Positions 1 through 8,091 of a stretch of DNA of 64,000 nucleotides are shown piece after piece. Numbering within the stretch: position 1 is the first letter of the stretch; each line of letters starts with the position of its first letter. A program made the translations under genes and the position numbers. Origin of the DNA: Terrabacter terrigena (lineage in GTDB: Bacteria; Actinomycetota; Actinomycetes; Actinomycetales; Dermatophilaceae); assembly GCF_042676085.1 (NCBI RefSeq), contig NZ_JBHTKH010000006.1:124001-188000 (forward strand), written 5' to 3'. The notes beneath the pieces are model-generated. The model had not been told where the DNA came from and made no database searches. It saw nothing but the letters and a program-made list of their open reading frames with translations.

Positions 1-623
1 CCCTGCGCGTCCTGTTCGACGTAGGGCTGGCGGTCGAAGTAGGAGTGGCGGGCCGTGAGCCCACCCTGTCCGGGGTCGTCGGGGAAGGCCCACCGCACGG
101 GGTGCGTCGTCGAGAAGACGAAGCGGCCGCCCGGGCGGAGCACGCGCGCCGCCTCCGCCATCACCGTGTCGGAGTCCGCGACGAACGGCACGACGCCGTA
201 GGCCGTGAAGACCGCGTCGAAGGACGCGTCGGCGAAGGGGAGCGACCGTCCGTCGCACTGCGCGAACGGCACCCGTGCAGTCTCGCCGACGGCCTCGTTG
301 ACCGCGACACCCGTGGCCACCATGCCTGCGGACAGGTCGGTGGCCACGACCGTGGCGCCGCGGGTGGCCAGCCACCGCGAGCACTGGCCGGAGCCCGCCC
401 CGATCTCGAGGACCACCTGGCCGGCCGGGTCGCCGAGCAGGCCGGCGTCCTCCTCGCGCAGCCGTTCGGGACCCCACACGAAGTCGGTGTCGCCGAGGAA
501 GGCGCCGTGCTCGACGTAGTAGGACGTGGCCTCGCCGTCCCACCACGTGCGGTTCGCCGTGGCGGTCTCCGCCGGCGCGGCGGGGCGGCGGGTGGCCTCG
601 GTGGGCGTGCTCACGGCATACAT
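1..623 (-). CDS. Class I SAM-dependent methyltransferase (3' end outside window)
   Basis: The reverse strand encodes an open frame of at least 207 residues that runs off the left edge. The motif I glycine-rich loop (VLEIGAGSGQ) is followed by a second-strand acidic residue (VVATDLS) and then LPFADASFDAVFTAYGVVPF and LRPGGRFVFSTTHPVRW. This is the order of the Methyltransf_11/25 fold that binds S-adenosylmethionine. The substrate cannot be told. The start is either ATG at 623 or GTG at 614; neither has a convincing Shine-Dalgarno sequence. It is divergent from rpsA, with about 165 bp between them. Confidence 0.8.
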   Translation of the reverse strand, partial: MYAVSTPTEATRRPAAPAETATANRTWWDGEATSYYVEHGAFLGDTDFVWGPERLREEDAGLLGDPAGQVVLEIGAGSGQCSRWLATRGATVVATDLSAGMVATGVAVNEAVGETARVPFAQCDGRSLPFADASFDAVFTAYGVVPFVADSDTVMAEAARVLRPGGRFVFSTTHPVRWAFPDDPGQGGLTARHSYFDRQPYVEQDAQ

Positions 624-787
624 CGTCTCTTTTGACCGGGTGCTGACAGCGCGGATAGGATTGCCGGGCACATCCGTGTGCGCATGCTCAATGTTGCACC
701 CGTCCACAAGGCATCGGGTCGACGGGCCGTCAGGCGCGTCGTCGCGAGGTCCCCAATCTAACTGTCCACAATCGGAGTTCCTACTAC

Positions 788-2299
788 ATGACTGCCAACA
801 CGGTCGAGAAGACCGCGCCTGAGATCGCCATCAACGACATCGGCTCTCAGGAAGACATCCTTGCGGCGATCGACGCCACCATCAAGGACTTCAACGACGG
901 CGACATCGTCGAGGGTCGCATCGTCAAGGTCGACCGGGACGAGGTCCTGCTCGACATCGGCTACAAGACCGAGGGCGTCATCCCCTCGCGCGAGCTGTCC
1001 ATCAAGCACGACGTCGACCCGGGCGAGATCGTCAAGGTCGGTGACGAGGTCGAGGCCCTCGTTCTCCAGAAGGAGGACAAGGAAGGCCGTCTGATCCTGT
1101 CCAAGAAGCGTGCGCAGTACGAGCGCGCTTGGGGCACGATCGAGAAGGTCAAGGAGGAGGACGGCGTCGTCACCGGCACCGTCATCGAGGTCGTCAAGGG
1201 TGGCCTCATCCTCGACATCGGCCTCCGTGGCTTCCTGCCCGCCTCGCTCGTCGAGATGCGCCGTGTCCGCGACCTCCAGCCGTACGTCGGCAAGGAGATC
1301 GAGGCCAAGATCATCGAGCTCGACAAGAACCGCAACAACGTGGTCCTGTCGCGCCGTGCCTGGCTCGAGCAGACGCAGTCCGAGGTGCGCACGACGTTCC
1401 TCAAGGAGCTCCAGAAGGGCCAGGTCCGTTCGGGCGTCGTGTCCTCGATCGTCAACTTCGGTGCGTTCGTGGACCTCGGCGGTGTCGACGGTCTCGTCCA
1501 CGTCTCCGAGCTGTCGTGGAAGCACATCGACCACCCGTCCGAGGTCGTCGAGGTCGGCACCGAGGTCACCGTCGAGGTGCTCGACGTCGACATGGACCGC
1601 GAGCGTGTCTCCCTGTCGCTGAAGGCGACGCAGGAGGACCCGTGGCAGCACTTCGCGCGGACCCACGCCATCGGCCAGGTCGTCCCGGGCAAGGTCACCA
1701 AGCTCGTCCCGTTCGGTGCGTTCGTGCGCGTCGAGGACGGCATCGAGGGCCTCGTCCACATCTCCGAGCTGGCCGAGCGCCACGTGGAGCTGCCCGAGCA
1801 GGTCGTCAACGTCAACGACGAGATCTTCGTCAAGGTCATCGACATCGACCTCGAGCGTCGCCGCATCTCGCTCTCGCTCAAGCAGGCCAACGACCAGGCC
1901 GTCGCGGCGTCGGAGTTCGACCCGACCCTCTACGGCATGGCTGCGGAGTACGACGAGCAGGGCAACTACAAGTACCCCGAGGGCTTCGACCCGGAGACGA
2001 ACGAGTGGCTCGAGGGCTTCGACGCCCAGCGCGAGAAGTGGGAGCGTCAGTATGCCGACGCCCACGCCCGCTGGGAGGCCCACAAGGCCCAGGTCGACGC
2101 CGCGACGAAGGCCGACGCCGAGGCTGCGGCCAACGCCGGCTCCGCGACGTCCTACTCGTCCGCGACCGGTGACGTCGCCGACTCGGGCGACGCCGACCGT
2201 GGCGACCGCGCACCGCGCAACGCTCCGGCCCCGGCCGAGGGCACCCTGGCTTCCGACGAGGCGCTCGCCGCGCTTCGCGAGAAGCTGACGGGCAACTGA
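788..2299 (+). CDS. rpsA: 30S ribosomal protein S1
   Basis: 503 residues. Four S1 (OB-fold) RNA-binding repeats are visible at about residues 35-110, 120-190, 205-275 and 290-365, each ending in a variant of 'R..LSLK' or 'LSRR'. An acidic, alanine-rich tail follows. S1 binds single-stranded mRNA leaders on the 30S subunit; actinobacterial S1 has four to five repeats, so the length is normal. The start ATG is preceded by CGGAG. Its position close to coaE and uvrB is the conserved actinobacterial context, here interrupted by about 10 kb of accessory genes. Confidence 0.97.
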   Translation: MTANTVEKTAPEIAINDIGSQEDILAAIDATIKDFNDGDIVEGRIVKVDRDEVLLDIGYKTEGVIPSRELSIKHDVDPGEIVKVGDEVEALVLQKEDKEGRLILSKKRAQYERAWGTIEKVKEEDGVVTGTVIEVVKGGLILDIGLRGFLPASLVEMRRVRDLQPYVGKEIEAKIIELDKNRNNVVLSRRAWLEQTQSEVRTTFLKELQKGQVRSGVVSSIVNFGAFVDLGGVDGLVHVSELSWKHIDHPSEVVEVGTEVTVEVLDVDMDRERVSLSLKATQEDPWQHFARTHAIGQVVPGKVTKLVPFGAFVRVEDGIEGLVHISELAERHVELPEQVVNVNDEIFVKVIDIDLERRRISLSLKQANDQAVAASEFDPTLYGMAAEYDEQGNYKYPEGFDPETNEWLEGFDAQREKWERQYADAHARWEAHKAQVDAATKADAEAAANAGSATSYSSATGDVADSGDADRGDRAPRNAPAPAEGTLASDEALAALREKLTGN

Positions 2300-2320
2300 C
2301 GCCAGTCGTCGCCTGACGCC

Positions 2321-2353
2321 GAGAGCCCCGGACCATCACGGTCCGGGGCTCTC
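2321..2353 (+). terminator. Hairpin terminator after rpsA
   Basis: Perfect 14-bp inverted repeat (2321-2334 with 2340-2353) around a 5-nt loop, 21 bp after the rpsA stop. There is no U-tract, as is common for actinobacterial hairpin terminators. Confidence 0.75.
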
Positions 2354-2427
2354 GTGCGTCACGGCTGAACGACCCCCCGTGCCAGGAGGAGGATGTCGCC
2401 CGAAGTGCTGGCCGGACGCGCCACCAG

Positions 2428-2433
2428 TACATT
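2428..2433 (+). promoter_or_regulatory. -10 hexamer TACATT, leaderless start of the GNAT gene
   Basis: TACATT is followed by exactly 6 nt and then the GTG at 2440, so the first transcribed base would be the start codon. The same geometry recurs throughout this window. Confidence 0.5.
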
Positions 2434-2439
2434 TCCGAG

Positions 2440-2964
2440 GTGCTCCGTCAGCCCGTTCGCATGTTGACCGCGCGGTTGTCGCTACGGCAGCCGGCGCTGG
2501 CTGACGCCGTAGCGGTCCTCGACATCCTGTCGGATCCGTCGGTCGTCCAGCACAACCCGTCGGACCTGGTGACGGAGCTGGAGGACGTCGAAGCGCTGGT
2601 GACGCAGTGGCTGCGGCACTGGGAGCGGCACGGTTTCGGAAACTGTTGCGTCTTCGAAGAGGAGACGGGTCGACTGGTTGGCAGCTGTGGTCTCCGGTGG
2701 ATGACCATCAAGGAGGACCGCGTACTCAACCTCATGTACCGCTTTCATCCCTCTGCCTGGGGACAGGGCTACGCCACGGAGGCCGCGGCCGCCCTGTTGC
2801 ACTGGGCGCAGGAGTCGCTTCCCGCCGAGCCCGTCGTCGCTCGCATCCGCCCCACGAACCTCGCCAGTCAGAGGGTCGCCACAAAGATCGGCCTGCGACG
2901 CGATCCAGCCTTCGACGACCACGGCGAGGACGGCCTGGACTGGGCCTTCACCCACCGCTCGTGA
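2440..2964 (+). CDS. GNAT family N-acetyltransferase (RimJ/RimL-like)
   Basis: 174 residues. The acetyl-CoA loop is AWGQGYATEAAAALLHW (about residues 106-122) and the C-terminal signature is N-L-A-S-Q-R-V-A-x-K-x-G-L, typical of RimJ/RimL-type acetyltransferases acting on protein N-termini or small molecules. GTG 2440 is chosen because a -10-like TACATT sits 6 nt upstream; an internal ATG at 2461 gives a 167-residue alternative without a clear ribosome site. Third positions are less G/C-biased than in rpsA, so it may be an acquired gene. Substrate unknown. Confidence 0.8.
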   Translation: MLRQPVRMLTARLSLRQPALADAVAVLDILSDPSVVQHNPSDLVTELEDVEALVTQWLRHWERHGFGNCCVFEEETGRLVGSCGLRWMTIKEDRVLNLMYRFHPSAWGQGYATEAAAALLHWAQESLPAEPVVARIRPTNLASQRVATKIGLRRDPAFDDHGEDGLDWAFTHRS

Positions 2965-3107
2965 GCGCGGCGGGTGAGCGCCCGTCGGGCCCCCTCGCTC
3001 GTGCGCCGCCTCGCGAGCGAGCGTGCCGATGAGCGGACGTCCGGGTTCAACGGAGACTTCCCCCAAGCACCGGCGCAAGGCAGTGGTCTTCGGACACACT
3101 TCGCAAC

Positions 3108-3698
3108 GTGACAGGGAGCCCGCGATGGAACGCCGCCCGCGCACGTGCTGCGTGCGTGCTTGCCGGCGGTTGGTTCATTCTGAGCACGCTCCTGGCAGCG
3201 GGCTTCGGCCCCCGCCTCACCGATGACGCCCTGACGTGGTCACTGCTGTCCGGTCCCGGTCTCGCGTTCGTCACCGTGACGCTCGTGCGCCCACGACCCA
3301 GCGTGCCGGCCCGGCTGCTCTGGTCGGGCCGATGGTCGCCCGGGCTTCCCCTGGGCGCCGCGCTCGATGCCCGACGGGCATGGATGAGCGACCGAGAGGA
3401 GGCACGGCGGCTACTCGCCTTCGCGGCGGGCGCACTCGGCGTCGTGGTGACGATCGCGTCGCTCCTCATGGTCAGCAAAGGCCCCGCCGCTGACGACGCC
3501 CCACCGGCTCAGAGCCGCATGGAGAACATGACGTGGGCGGCACGCGCGTTCACGACTTTGCTCTGGGGGACGTTCGACCCACCCGCTTCGACACCCGCGA
3601 CGTGGACCGCCCGCGCGGGCTTGGCGCTGTTCCTTGCTGCCATCGCCCTCTACTGGTGGCCAACCGCGGACGCTCCACGTGGGCACGCGCGAAGGTAG
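3108..3698 (+). CDS. Hypothetical four-helix membrane protein
   Basis: 196 residues with about four hydrophobic segments (residues 15-33, 45-60, 103-123 and 170-186), separated by Arg-rich and Pro-rich loops. No family recognised. The GTG start follows a weak CACACT with a 7-nt gap, resembling the leaderless signature used elsewhere here. It sits alone between a GNAT gene and a convergent reductase-like gene. Hydrophobic periodicity supports a real coding frame; function unknown. Confidence 0.5.
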   Translation: MTGSPRWNAARARAACVLAGGWFILSTLLAAGFGPRLTDDALTWSLLSGPGLAFVTVTLVRPRPSVPARLLWSGRWSPGLPLGAALDARRAWMSDREEARRLLAFAAGALGVVVTIASLLMVSKGPAADDAPPAQSRMENMTWAARAFTTLLWGTFDPPASTPATWTARAGLALFLAAIALYWWPTADAPRGHARR

Positions 3699-3772
3699 GG
3701 CTGGCCAGCGGTCCGCCACAGCGTCTTCATGCCGCGCTGGGCGAAGGACTCTCACGCTGGCCGGCGCATGGG

Positions 3773-4339
3773 TCAGGCGGGGTGTCGGACCGCGTGGCGG
3801 ACGTACACCACGCCGTTGTCGAATCGACGTTGGTCGAGCAGCTCGAGCTCGAGCCGTGTGCCGCGAGGCAGCGCCGGCTTGCCGCCGCCGACGACGACCG
3901 GGGACAGCAGCAGCACACACTCGTCGACCAGGCCGTGTCGGAAGGCTTCGGCCCCGATCCCCGCACCTCCGATGCTCAGGTCCGAGCCGGACGTCTCCTT
4001 GAGCCGCCGCACCTCCTCGGGGTCGAACTGACGCTCGATCCTCGTGCGCGCGCTCGACACGTGGCTGAGTGAGGTGGAGTAGACCACCTTGTCGGTGTCA
4101 CGCCAGATGCCTGCGTACTCGCGCACGACTGCGGGCTCGTTCGCCAACCAGTCGTCGCTCTCCCAGACGCGCATCGTCTCGTACATGCGTCGCCCATAGA
4201 GCGACGTGCCGATGTGCCGCTCGTGCTCGTTCCAGAACGCGTGCACGGCCTCATCCGGAACGGACCAGTCGAACGAACCGGTCTCGTCCTCGAGGAAGCC
4301 GTCGAGTGAGACGTTGGCCGCGTAGATCAACCTGCCCAT
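3773..4339 (-). CDS. Dihydrofolate reductase family protein (RibD C-terminal-like)
   Basis: 188 residues starting MGRLIYAANVSLDGF, the usual N-terminus of the RibD_C/DHFR-like family. GRRMYETM (about residue 50), the segment LSIGGAGIGAEAF and a C-terminal SPVVVGGGKPALP form the NADPH-binding fold. Such stand-alone proteins are predicted reductases of unassigned substrate, distinct from true folate DHFR. The ATG at 4339 is chosen over longer in-frame starts because GGAGGG lies 4 nt upstream and the family begins here. Confidence 0.8.
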   Translation of the reverse strand: MGRLIYAANVSLDGFLEDETGSFDWSVPDEAVHAFWNEHERHIGTSLYGRRMYETMRVWESDDWLANEPAVVREYAGIWRDTDKVVYSTSLSHVSSARTRIERQFDPEEVRRLKETSGSDLSIGGAGIGAEAFRHGLVDECVLLLSPVVVGGGKPALPRGTRLELELLDQRRFDNGVVYVRHAVRHPA

Positions 4340-4487
4340 GGAGCCCTCCGCCTTGATGCGGGTACAGCATGCGACGTGACAGGCACAGTCAACAGGATCG
4401 ACCGCGAGCTCGGTGCGCGGGGCGTAGAGAAGGTGACAAGGGGGCGGTGTTGCCGCCCTGAGGAGGCGGCCCTCTCCGGGTGGCGCT

Positions 4488-4898
4488 CTAGCTGCTCTTG
4501 GGCCAGATCGGCCCCTGCTCGGTCCAGCTGACACCCTTGTTGCGGCAGAGGCAGAACGGGTGGCCGACGGGGTCGGTGTAGACGCGCCAGCCGTAGCCGT
4601 CGGGGCCGATGGAGTCCTGCTGCAGGGTCGCGCCCAGGGCCAGGACACGGCTCTGTTCGGCCTCGACGTCGTCAACCTCGAAGTCGAGGTGGAACTGCTT
4701 GGGGTGTTCACCGTCGGGCCACTGCGGGGCGCGGTAGTCCTCCACCGGGGTGAAGGCCAGCTCGATCTCGCCGAACTGTATGCCGGCCCAGTTGCCGTGG
4801 CTGCCCTCCTTGAGCGGACGACCCGTCACCTCGGAGTAGAAGGCTGCCAGCTCCATCGTGTCCGGGCAGTCGATGATGAAATCGGTGAGCCGCAGCAC
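4488..4898 (-). CDS. VOC (glyoxalase/bleomycin resistance) superfamily protein
   Basis: 136 residues with the paired beta-alpha-beta-beta-beta units of the vicinal oxygen chelate fold. It begins LRLTDFIIDCPDTMELAAFY, then KQFHLDFEVDDVEAEQSRVLALGA, and ends with DPVGHPFCLC; this is the Glyoxalase_6 type. His and Glu residues at the usual metal positions (FHLDFEV; FTPVED) are present. The GTG 4898 start has CAGGAT 6 nt upstream, a C-variant of the leaderless signature. Enzymatic role unknown; it may be an antibiotic-binding or dioxygenase-like protein. Confidence 0.8.
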   Translation of the reverse strand: MLRLTDFIIDCPDTMELAAFYSEVTGRPLKEGSHGNWAGIQFGEIELAFTPVEDYRAPQWPDGEHPKQFHLDFEVDDVEAEQSRVLALGATLQQDSIGPDGYGWRVYTDPVGHPFCLCRNKGVSWTEQGPIWPKSS

Positions 4899-5079
4899 CC
4901 GGCGATCCTGCCACAGGGTCGAAGGGCGGCGCGGATCTGAGACAGGCTGGCGCAGCCATCCGCTCGGGCCATCGGCGCTCCGCGCTTCGAACGGCAAGGG
5001 AGCCGCGTGACGCGGTGGTGTGGGCTTGTCAGGAGCCGATGGTTCGACCGATCCGTAGAGACTCACGCAGCAGCGTCGA

Positions 5080-5447
5080 GTGATCGTCGCCGCGCCAGCC
5101 GGCGGGCCCACCGCACACAACAGGCCCGACGCGCCGGTCGCCTCGGTCACCTTCATCATCGGGACCCGGCAGCTCCTCGCGGTCCCGGAAGGCAACACGG
5201 ACCTGACCGACCCGGTCACCACCCGAACGCTCGCCTCGGTGCAGGTGACGCCGACCAGCGTCTCGTGGGCGCGACACTCACCATCCCGGCCTCGACGCCG
5301 CCAGGCACCTATCACATGGTCGTCTCGTACACGTTCCCGTCACCCTCACTGTGCGGCCGACCGAACGACCCACACGCGCCGAGGCTGGCTCGGGCCCGGT
5401 CGCGGCAAGGCACGCTGACCGTACGACCCATCACCGGCCGTTCCTGA
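5080..5447 (+). pseudogene. Frameshifted remnant of a possible secreted/Ig-like protein
   Basis: The stretch 4899-5469 holds no intact gene. Frame 5080 reads a plausible protein (VASVTFIIGTRQLLAVPEG ... VQVTPTSVSW) until about 5268, and continuity then shifts to the frame that reads GATLTIPASTPPGTYHMVV SYTF and ends GTLTVRP before a stop at 5447. The joined product resembles a beta-sandwich or Ig-like segment of an exported protein. No start or signal peptide is visible. I infer a decayed gene; a sequencing frameshift is the alternative. Confidence 0.35.
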
Positions 5448-5469
5448 CTGTCAGGTGGATGATGGAGCC

Positions 5470-6003
5470 ATGCCAGTCCATCTGCTCCGTCAGGACGCTG
5501 CGGCCGGTCTGCGAGCTGCGCCCCTGTCGTACGCGACGACCCGGACCGGGGCCGGTCGGTTCCCTACCGGCTCCAGGCGCTTCCACGTCACCACGCGCCT
5601 ACGTCGGCGGGACTTCGACGCCGCAGTCCAGGACCTGATGGGGTGGCGGATGCATGAGATGGCTGGTCTTCGTGTCCATGCCTCCGATGCGACGGCTCAG
5701 GTCGGCACCGTCGTGGTGATGCGGCTCGGTCTCGGTCCGATGTCACTGCGGATCCCGTGCCGTGTCGTCGAGGTCTTCGACGAGCCGGGCCGCAGGGGGT
5801 TCGCCTACGGCACGCTCCCCGGGCACCCCGAGTCCGGCGAGGAGCGGTTCGTCCTCGACCACGACTCCGACGGTGCGATCCAGTTCACGGTGACCGGCTT
5901 CTCCAGGCCCGCCTCGTTCCTGGCGAGACTCGGAGGACCCATCAGCCGAACCGCGCAGGACTGGATGACGCAGCGATACCTCGCGGCCCTCGACCGGCTC
6001 TGA
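5470..6003 (+). CDS. DUF1990 family protein
   Basis: About 177 residues. The DUF1990 (YndJ C-terminal-like) signature is visible: an N-terminal 'PLSYATTRTG' stretch, a central 'RIPCRVVEVFDEPGRRGFAYG', then GHPESGEERFVL, and a C-terminal helical segment ending in RYLAALDRL. The family is widespread in actinobacteria and has no assigned role. The start is uncertain: ATG 5470 (GGAG very close) or in-frame GTG 5455. It ends just before the Ugp operon, with which it is not obviously co-transcribed because that operon has its own start signal. Confidence 0.8.
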   Translation: MPVHLLRQDAAAGLRAAPLSYATTRTGAGRFPTGSRRFHVTTRLRRRDFDAAVQDLMGWRMHEMAGLRVHASDATAQVGTVVVMRLGLGPMSLRIPCRVVEVFDEPGRRGFAYGTLPGHPESGEERFVLDHDSDGAIQFTVTGFSRPASFLARLGGPISRTAQDWMTQRYLAALDRL

Positions 6004-6105
6004 GCGCGCCCGCCGGCTCCCGTACGAGGAACGCCTCGAGACAGGAGTTCAGCTCCGCGTCGAAAGCCTGACGTCCCAAAGCCGCAACCGGTGCATCTGC
6101 GCGGC

Positions 6106-6111
6106 TAGTTT
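6106..6111 (+). promoter_or_regulatory. -10 hexamer TAGTTT, leaderless start of ugp operon
   Basis: TAGTTT, then 6 nt, then GTG 6118. No good -35 was found at the expected distance. Confidence 0.5.
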
Positions 6112-6117
6112 GTCGGG

Positions 6118-7080
6118 GTGCAGTCATCCGTGACCGATTCGCGACGTGACACCTCGGTGTCGGCGGGACCCCCCGAGCAGGTGGGTCCGGCGCCTCGACG
6201 ATCGAGCGGGCGGGTCTGGGAGTGGACCCTCGCAGCCCTGCTCCTCCTTCCCAACCTCGTCCTGCTCGTCGTCTTCACCTACCGCCCGTTGCTCGACAAC
6301 ATCCGGCTCTCGTTCACCGACTGGAACATCAGCTCGCCCGTCGCCAACCCGGTCGGGTTGTCCAACTACGTCGAATGGTTCGGCCGCGACGACACACGCG
6401 TCGTGGTGCGCAACACGCTGGTGTTCACCGTCGCCACGGTCGGTGTCTCGATGGCACTCGGCCTCGGGCTCGCGCTCCTGCTCGACCAGAAGCTCAAGGG
6501 CCGCAACCTCGTCCGCTCGGTCGTCTTCGCCCCGTTCGTCATCTCGGGCGCCGCCGTCGGCATCGCCTTCCAGTTCGTCTTCGACCCGCAGTTCGGCCTC
6601 GTGCGAGACCTGCTCGCCCGCATCGGAGTCGGTTCGCCCGACTTCTACCAGCAGCCGGGGTGGGCGCTCTTCATGGTGACCGTCACCTACATCTGGAAGA
6701 ACCTCGGCTACACCTTCGTCATCTACCTGGCCGCGCTGCAGGGCCGCCGAGCCGACCTCGACGAGGCTGCCGAGATCGACGGCGCGTCGGCGTGGACGCG
6801 GTTCCGCCGCGTGCTCATGCCGCAGCTGCGGCCGACGACGTTCTTCCTGTCGATCACCGTGCTGCTCAGCTCGGTCCAGGTCTTCGACATCATCAACGTC
6901 ATGACCCGCGGGGGTCCGCAGGGCAACGGCACCGCCACGCTCGTCTACCAGGTGTACCAGGAGACCTTCGTCAACCAGCGCGCCGGGTACGGCGCCACCG
7001 TCGCGACCATCATGTTCGTCATCCTGCTCGCCGTCACGGTCGTCCAGGTGCGCTTCATGGACCGGGGGCAGAAGTCATGA
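6118..7080 (+). CDS. ugpA: Sugar/glycerol-phosphate ABC transporter permease, UgpA type
   Basis: 320 residues with six transmembrane helices; the first is at about residues 40-60 after an Arg-rich cytoplasmic start. The inner-membrane EAA loop that contacts the ATPase is present (DLDEAAEIDGASAWTRFRRV, about residues 215-234). It forms the translocation pore with the next gene. In the CUT1 family UgpA-like permeases handle sn-glycerol-3-phosphate or glycerophosphodiesters, and the phosphodiesterase at the operon end favours that substrate over sugars. ATGA overlap with the second permease implies translational coupling. Confidence 0.88.
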   Translation: MQSSVTDSRRDTSVSAGPPEQVGPAPRRSSGRVWEWTLAALLLLPNLVLLVVFTYRPLLDNIRLSFTDWNISSPVANPVGLSNYVEWFGRDDTRVVVRNTLVFTVATVGVSMALGLGLALLLDQKLKGRNLVRSVVFAPFVISGAAVGIAFQFVFDPQFGLVRDLLARIGVGSPDFYQQPGWALFMVTVTYIWKNLGYTFVIYLAALQGRRADLDEAAEIDGASAWTRFRRVLMPQLRPTTFFLSITVLLSSVQVFDIINVMTRGGPQGNGTATLVYQVYQETFVNQRAGYGATVATIMFVILLAVTVVQVRFMDRGQKS

Positions 7081-8009
7081 GCACGTCCACCGTCATCGGA
7101 ACGCTCGACGACGAGTCGGTCCCGCCGCAGCGCAGCCGTCGGCAGCGACGCCGGGCGGCCCACAGCGCAGAGGCCTCGACGCACAACCGCGGTCCGGTGT
7201 GGACCGCCCTGGGCTACGTCGGCATCGTGCTCGTCGTCCTGCTCGTCGCCGTCCCGCTCTTCTGGATCCTCATCACGTCGTTCAAGGACCGCGGCGACAT
7301 CTACGTGCGCCCCGCCCAGTGGTGGCCCGACCCGGCGACCACGGACAACTACCACGAGCTGACGACGCGCATCCCGTTCTTCGACTACGTGCGCAACTCC
7401 GTCGTCATCACGTCGGCGACGGCCGTGTCGAAGATCGTGCTCGGCGTCCTCAGCGCGTACGCCTTGTCGCTGCTGCGATTTCCCGGGCGGTCGGTCGTGT
7501 TCCTCGTCGTCATCGCTGCGCTCATGGTGCCCAACCAGATCACCGTGATCAGCAACTACGCCCTCGTCGCGCAGCTGGGCTGGCGCAACACCTTCCAGGG
7601 CATCATCATCCCGCTGGCCGGCGTCGCCTTCGGCACCTTCCTCATGCGCAACCAGTTCCTCAGCCTGCCGGGCGAGATCATCGAGGCGGCAAGGCTCGAC
7701 GGCGCCGGCCCCATGAAGCTGCTCTGGCGCGTCGTCATGCCCATGTCGTGGCCGACACTCGTCGCGTTCTCGCTCATCACCGTGGTCAACGAGTGGAACG
7801 AGTACCTCTGGCCCTACCTCATGTCCGACGACGAGACGACCGCGACGCTGCCCGTCGGGCTCACCTTCCTGCAGAACAACGACGGCGTCACGAACTGGGG
7901 CCCGGTCATGGCCGGGACGATCCTCGCGATGCTGCCGATCCTGGTGCTCTTCCTCTTCCTGCAGCGCCAGATGATCAAGGGCCTCACCGCAGGCGCCGTC
8001 AAGAGCTGA
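7077..8009 (+). CDS. ugpE: Sugar/glycerol-phosphate ABC transporter permease, UgpE type
   Basis: 310 residues. The ATG overlaps the upstream stop (ATGA), which defines the start. After a basic N-terminus (RRQRRR) come six membrane segments, the first at about residues 43-65. The EAA motif is EIIEAARLDGAGPMKLLWRV (about residues 200-219). TSFKDRGDIY after helix 1 is typical of MalG/UgpE-type permeases. It pairs with the preceding permease in the importer. Confidence 0.88.
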   Translation: MSTSTVIGTLDDESVPPQRSRRQRRRAAHSAEASTHNRGPVWTALGYVGIVLVVLLVAVPLFWILITSFKDRGDIYVRPAQWWPDPATTDNYHELTTRIPFFDYVRNSVVITSATAVSKIVLGVLSAYALSLLRFPGRSVVFLVVIAALMVPNQITVISNYALVAQLGWRNTFQGIIIPLAGVAFGTFLMRNQFLSLPGEIIEAARLDGAGPMKLLWRVVMPMSWPTLVAFSLITVVNEWNEYLWPYLMSDDETTATLPVGLTFLQNNDGVTNWGPVMAGTILAMLPILVLFLFLQRQMIKGLTAGAVKS

Positions 8010-8091
8010 CCAACCACTCGTCGGCGACCGGGTCACGGGCTCGCCGTCCTCCCACCACCCCACGCACCACCTACAGGGAAAGGCACCCCCC

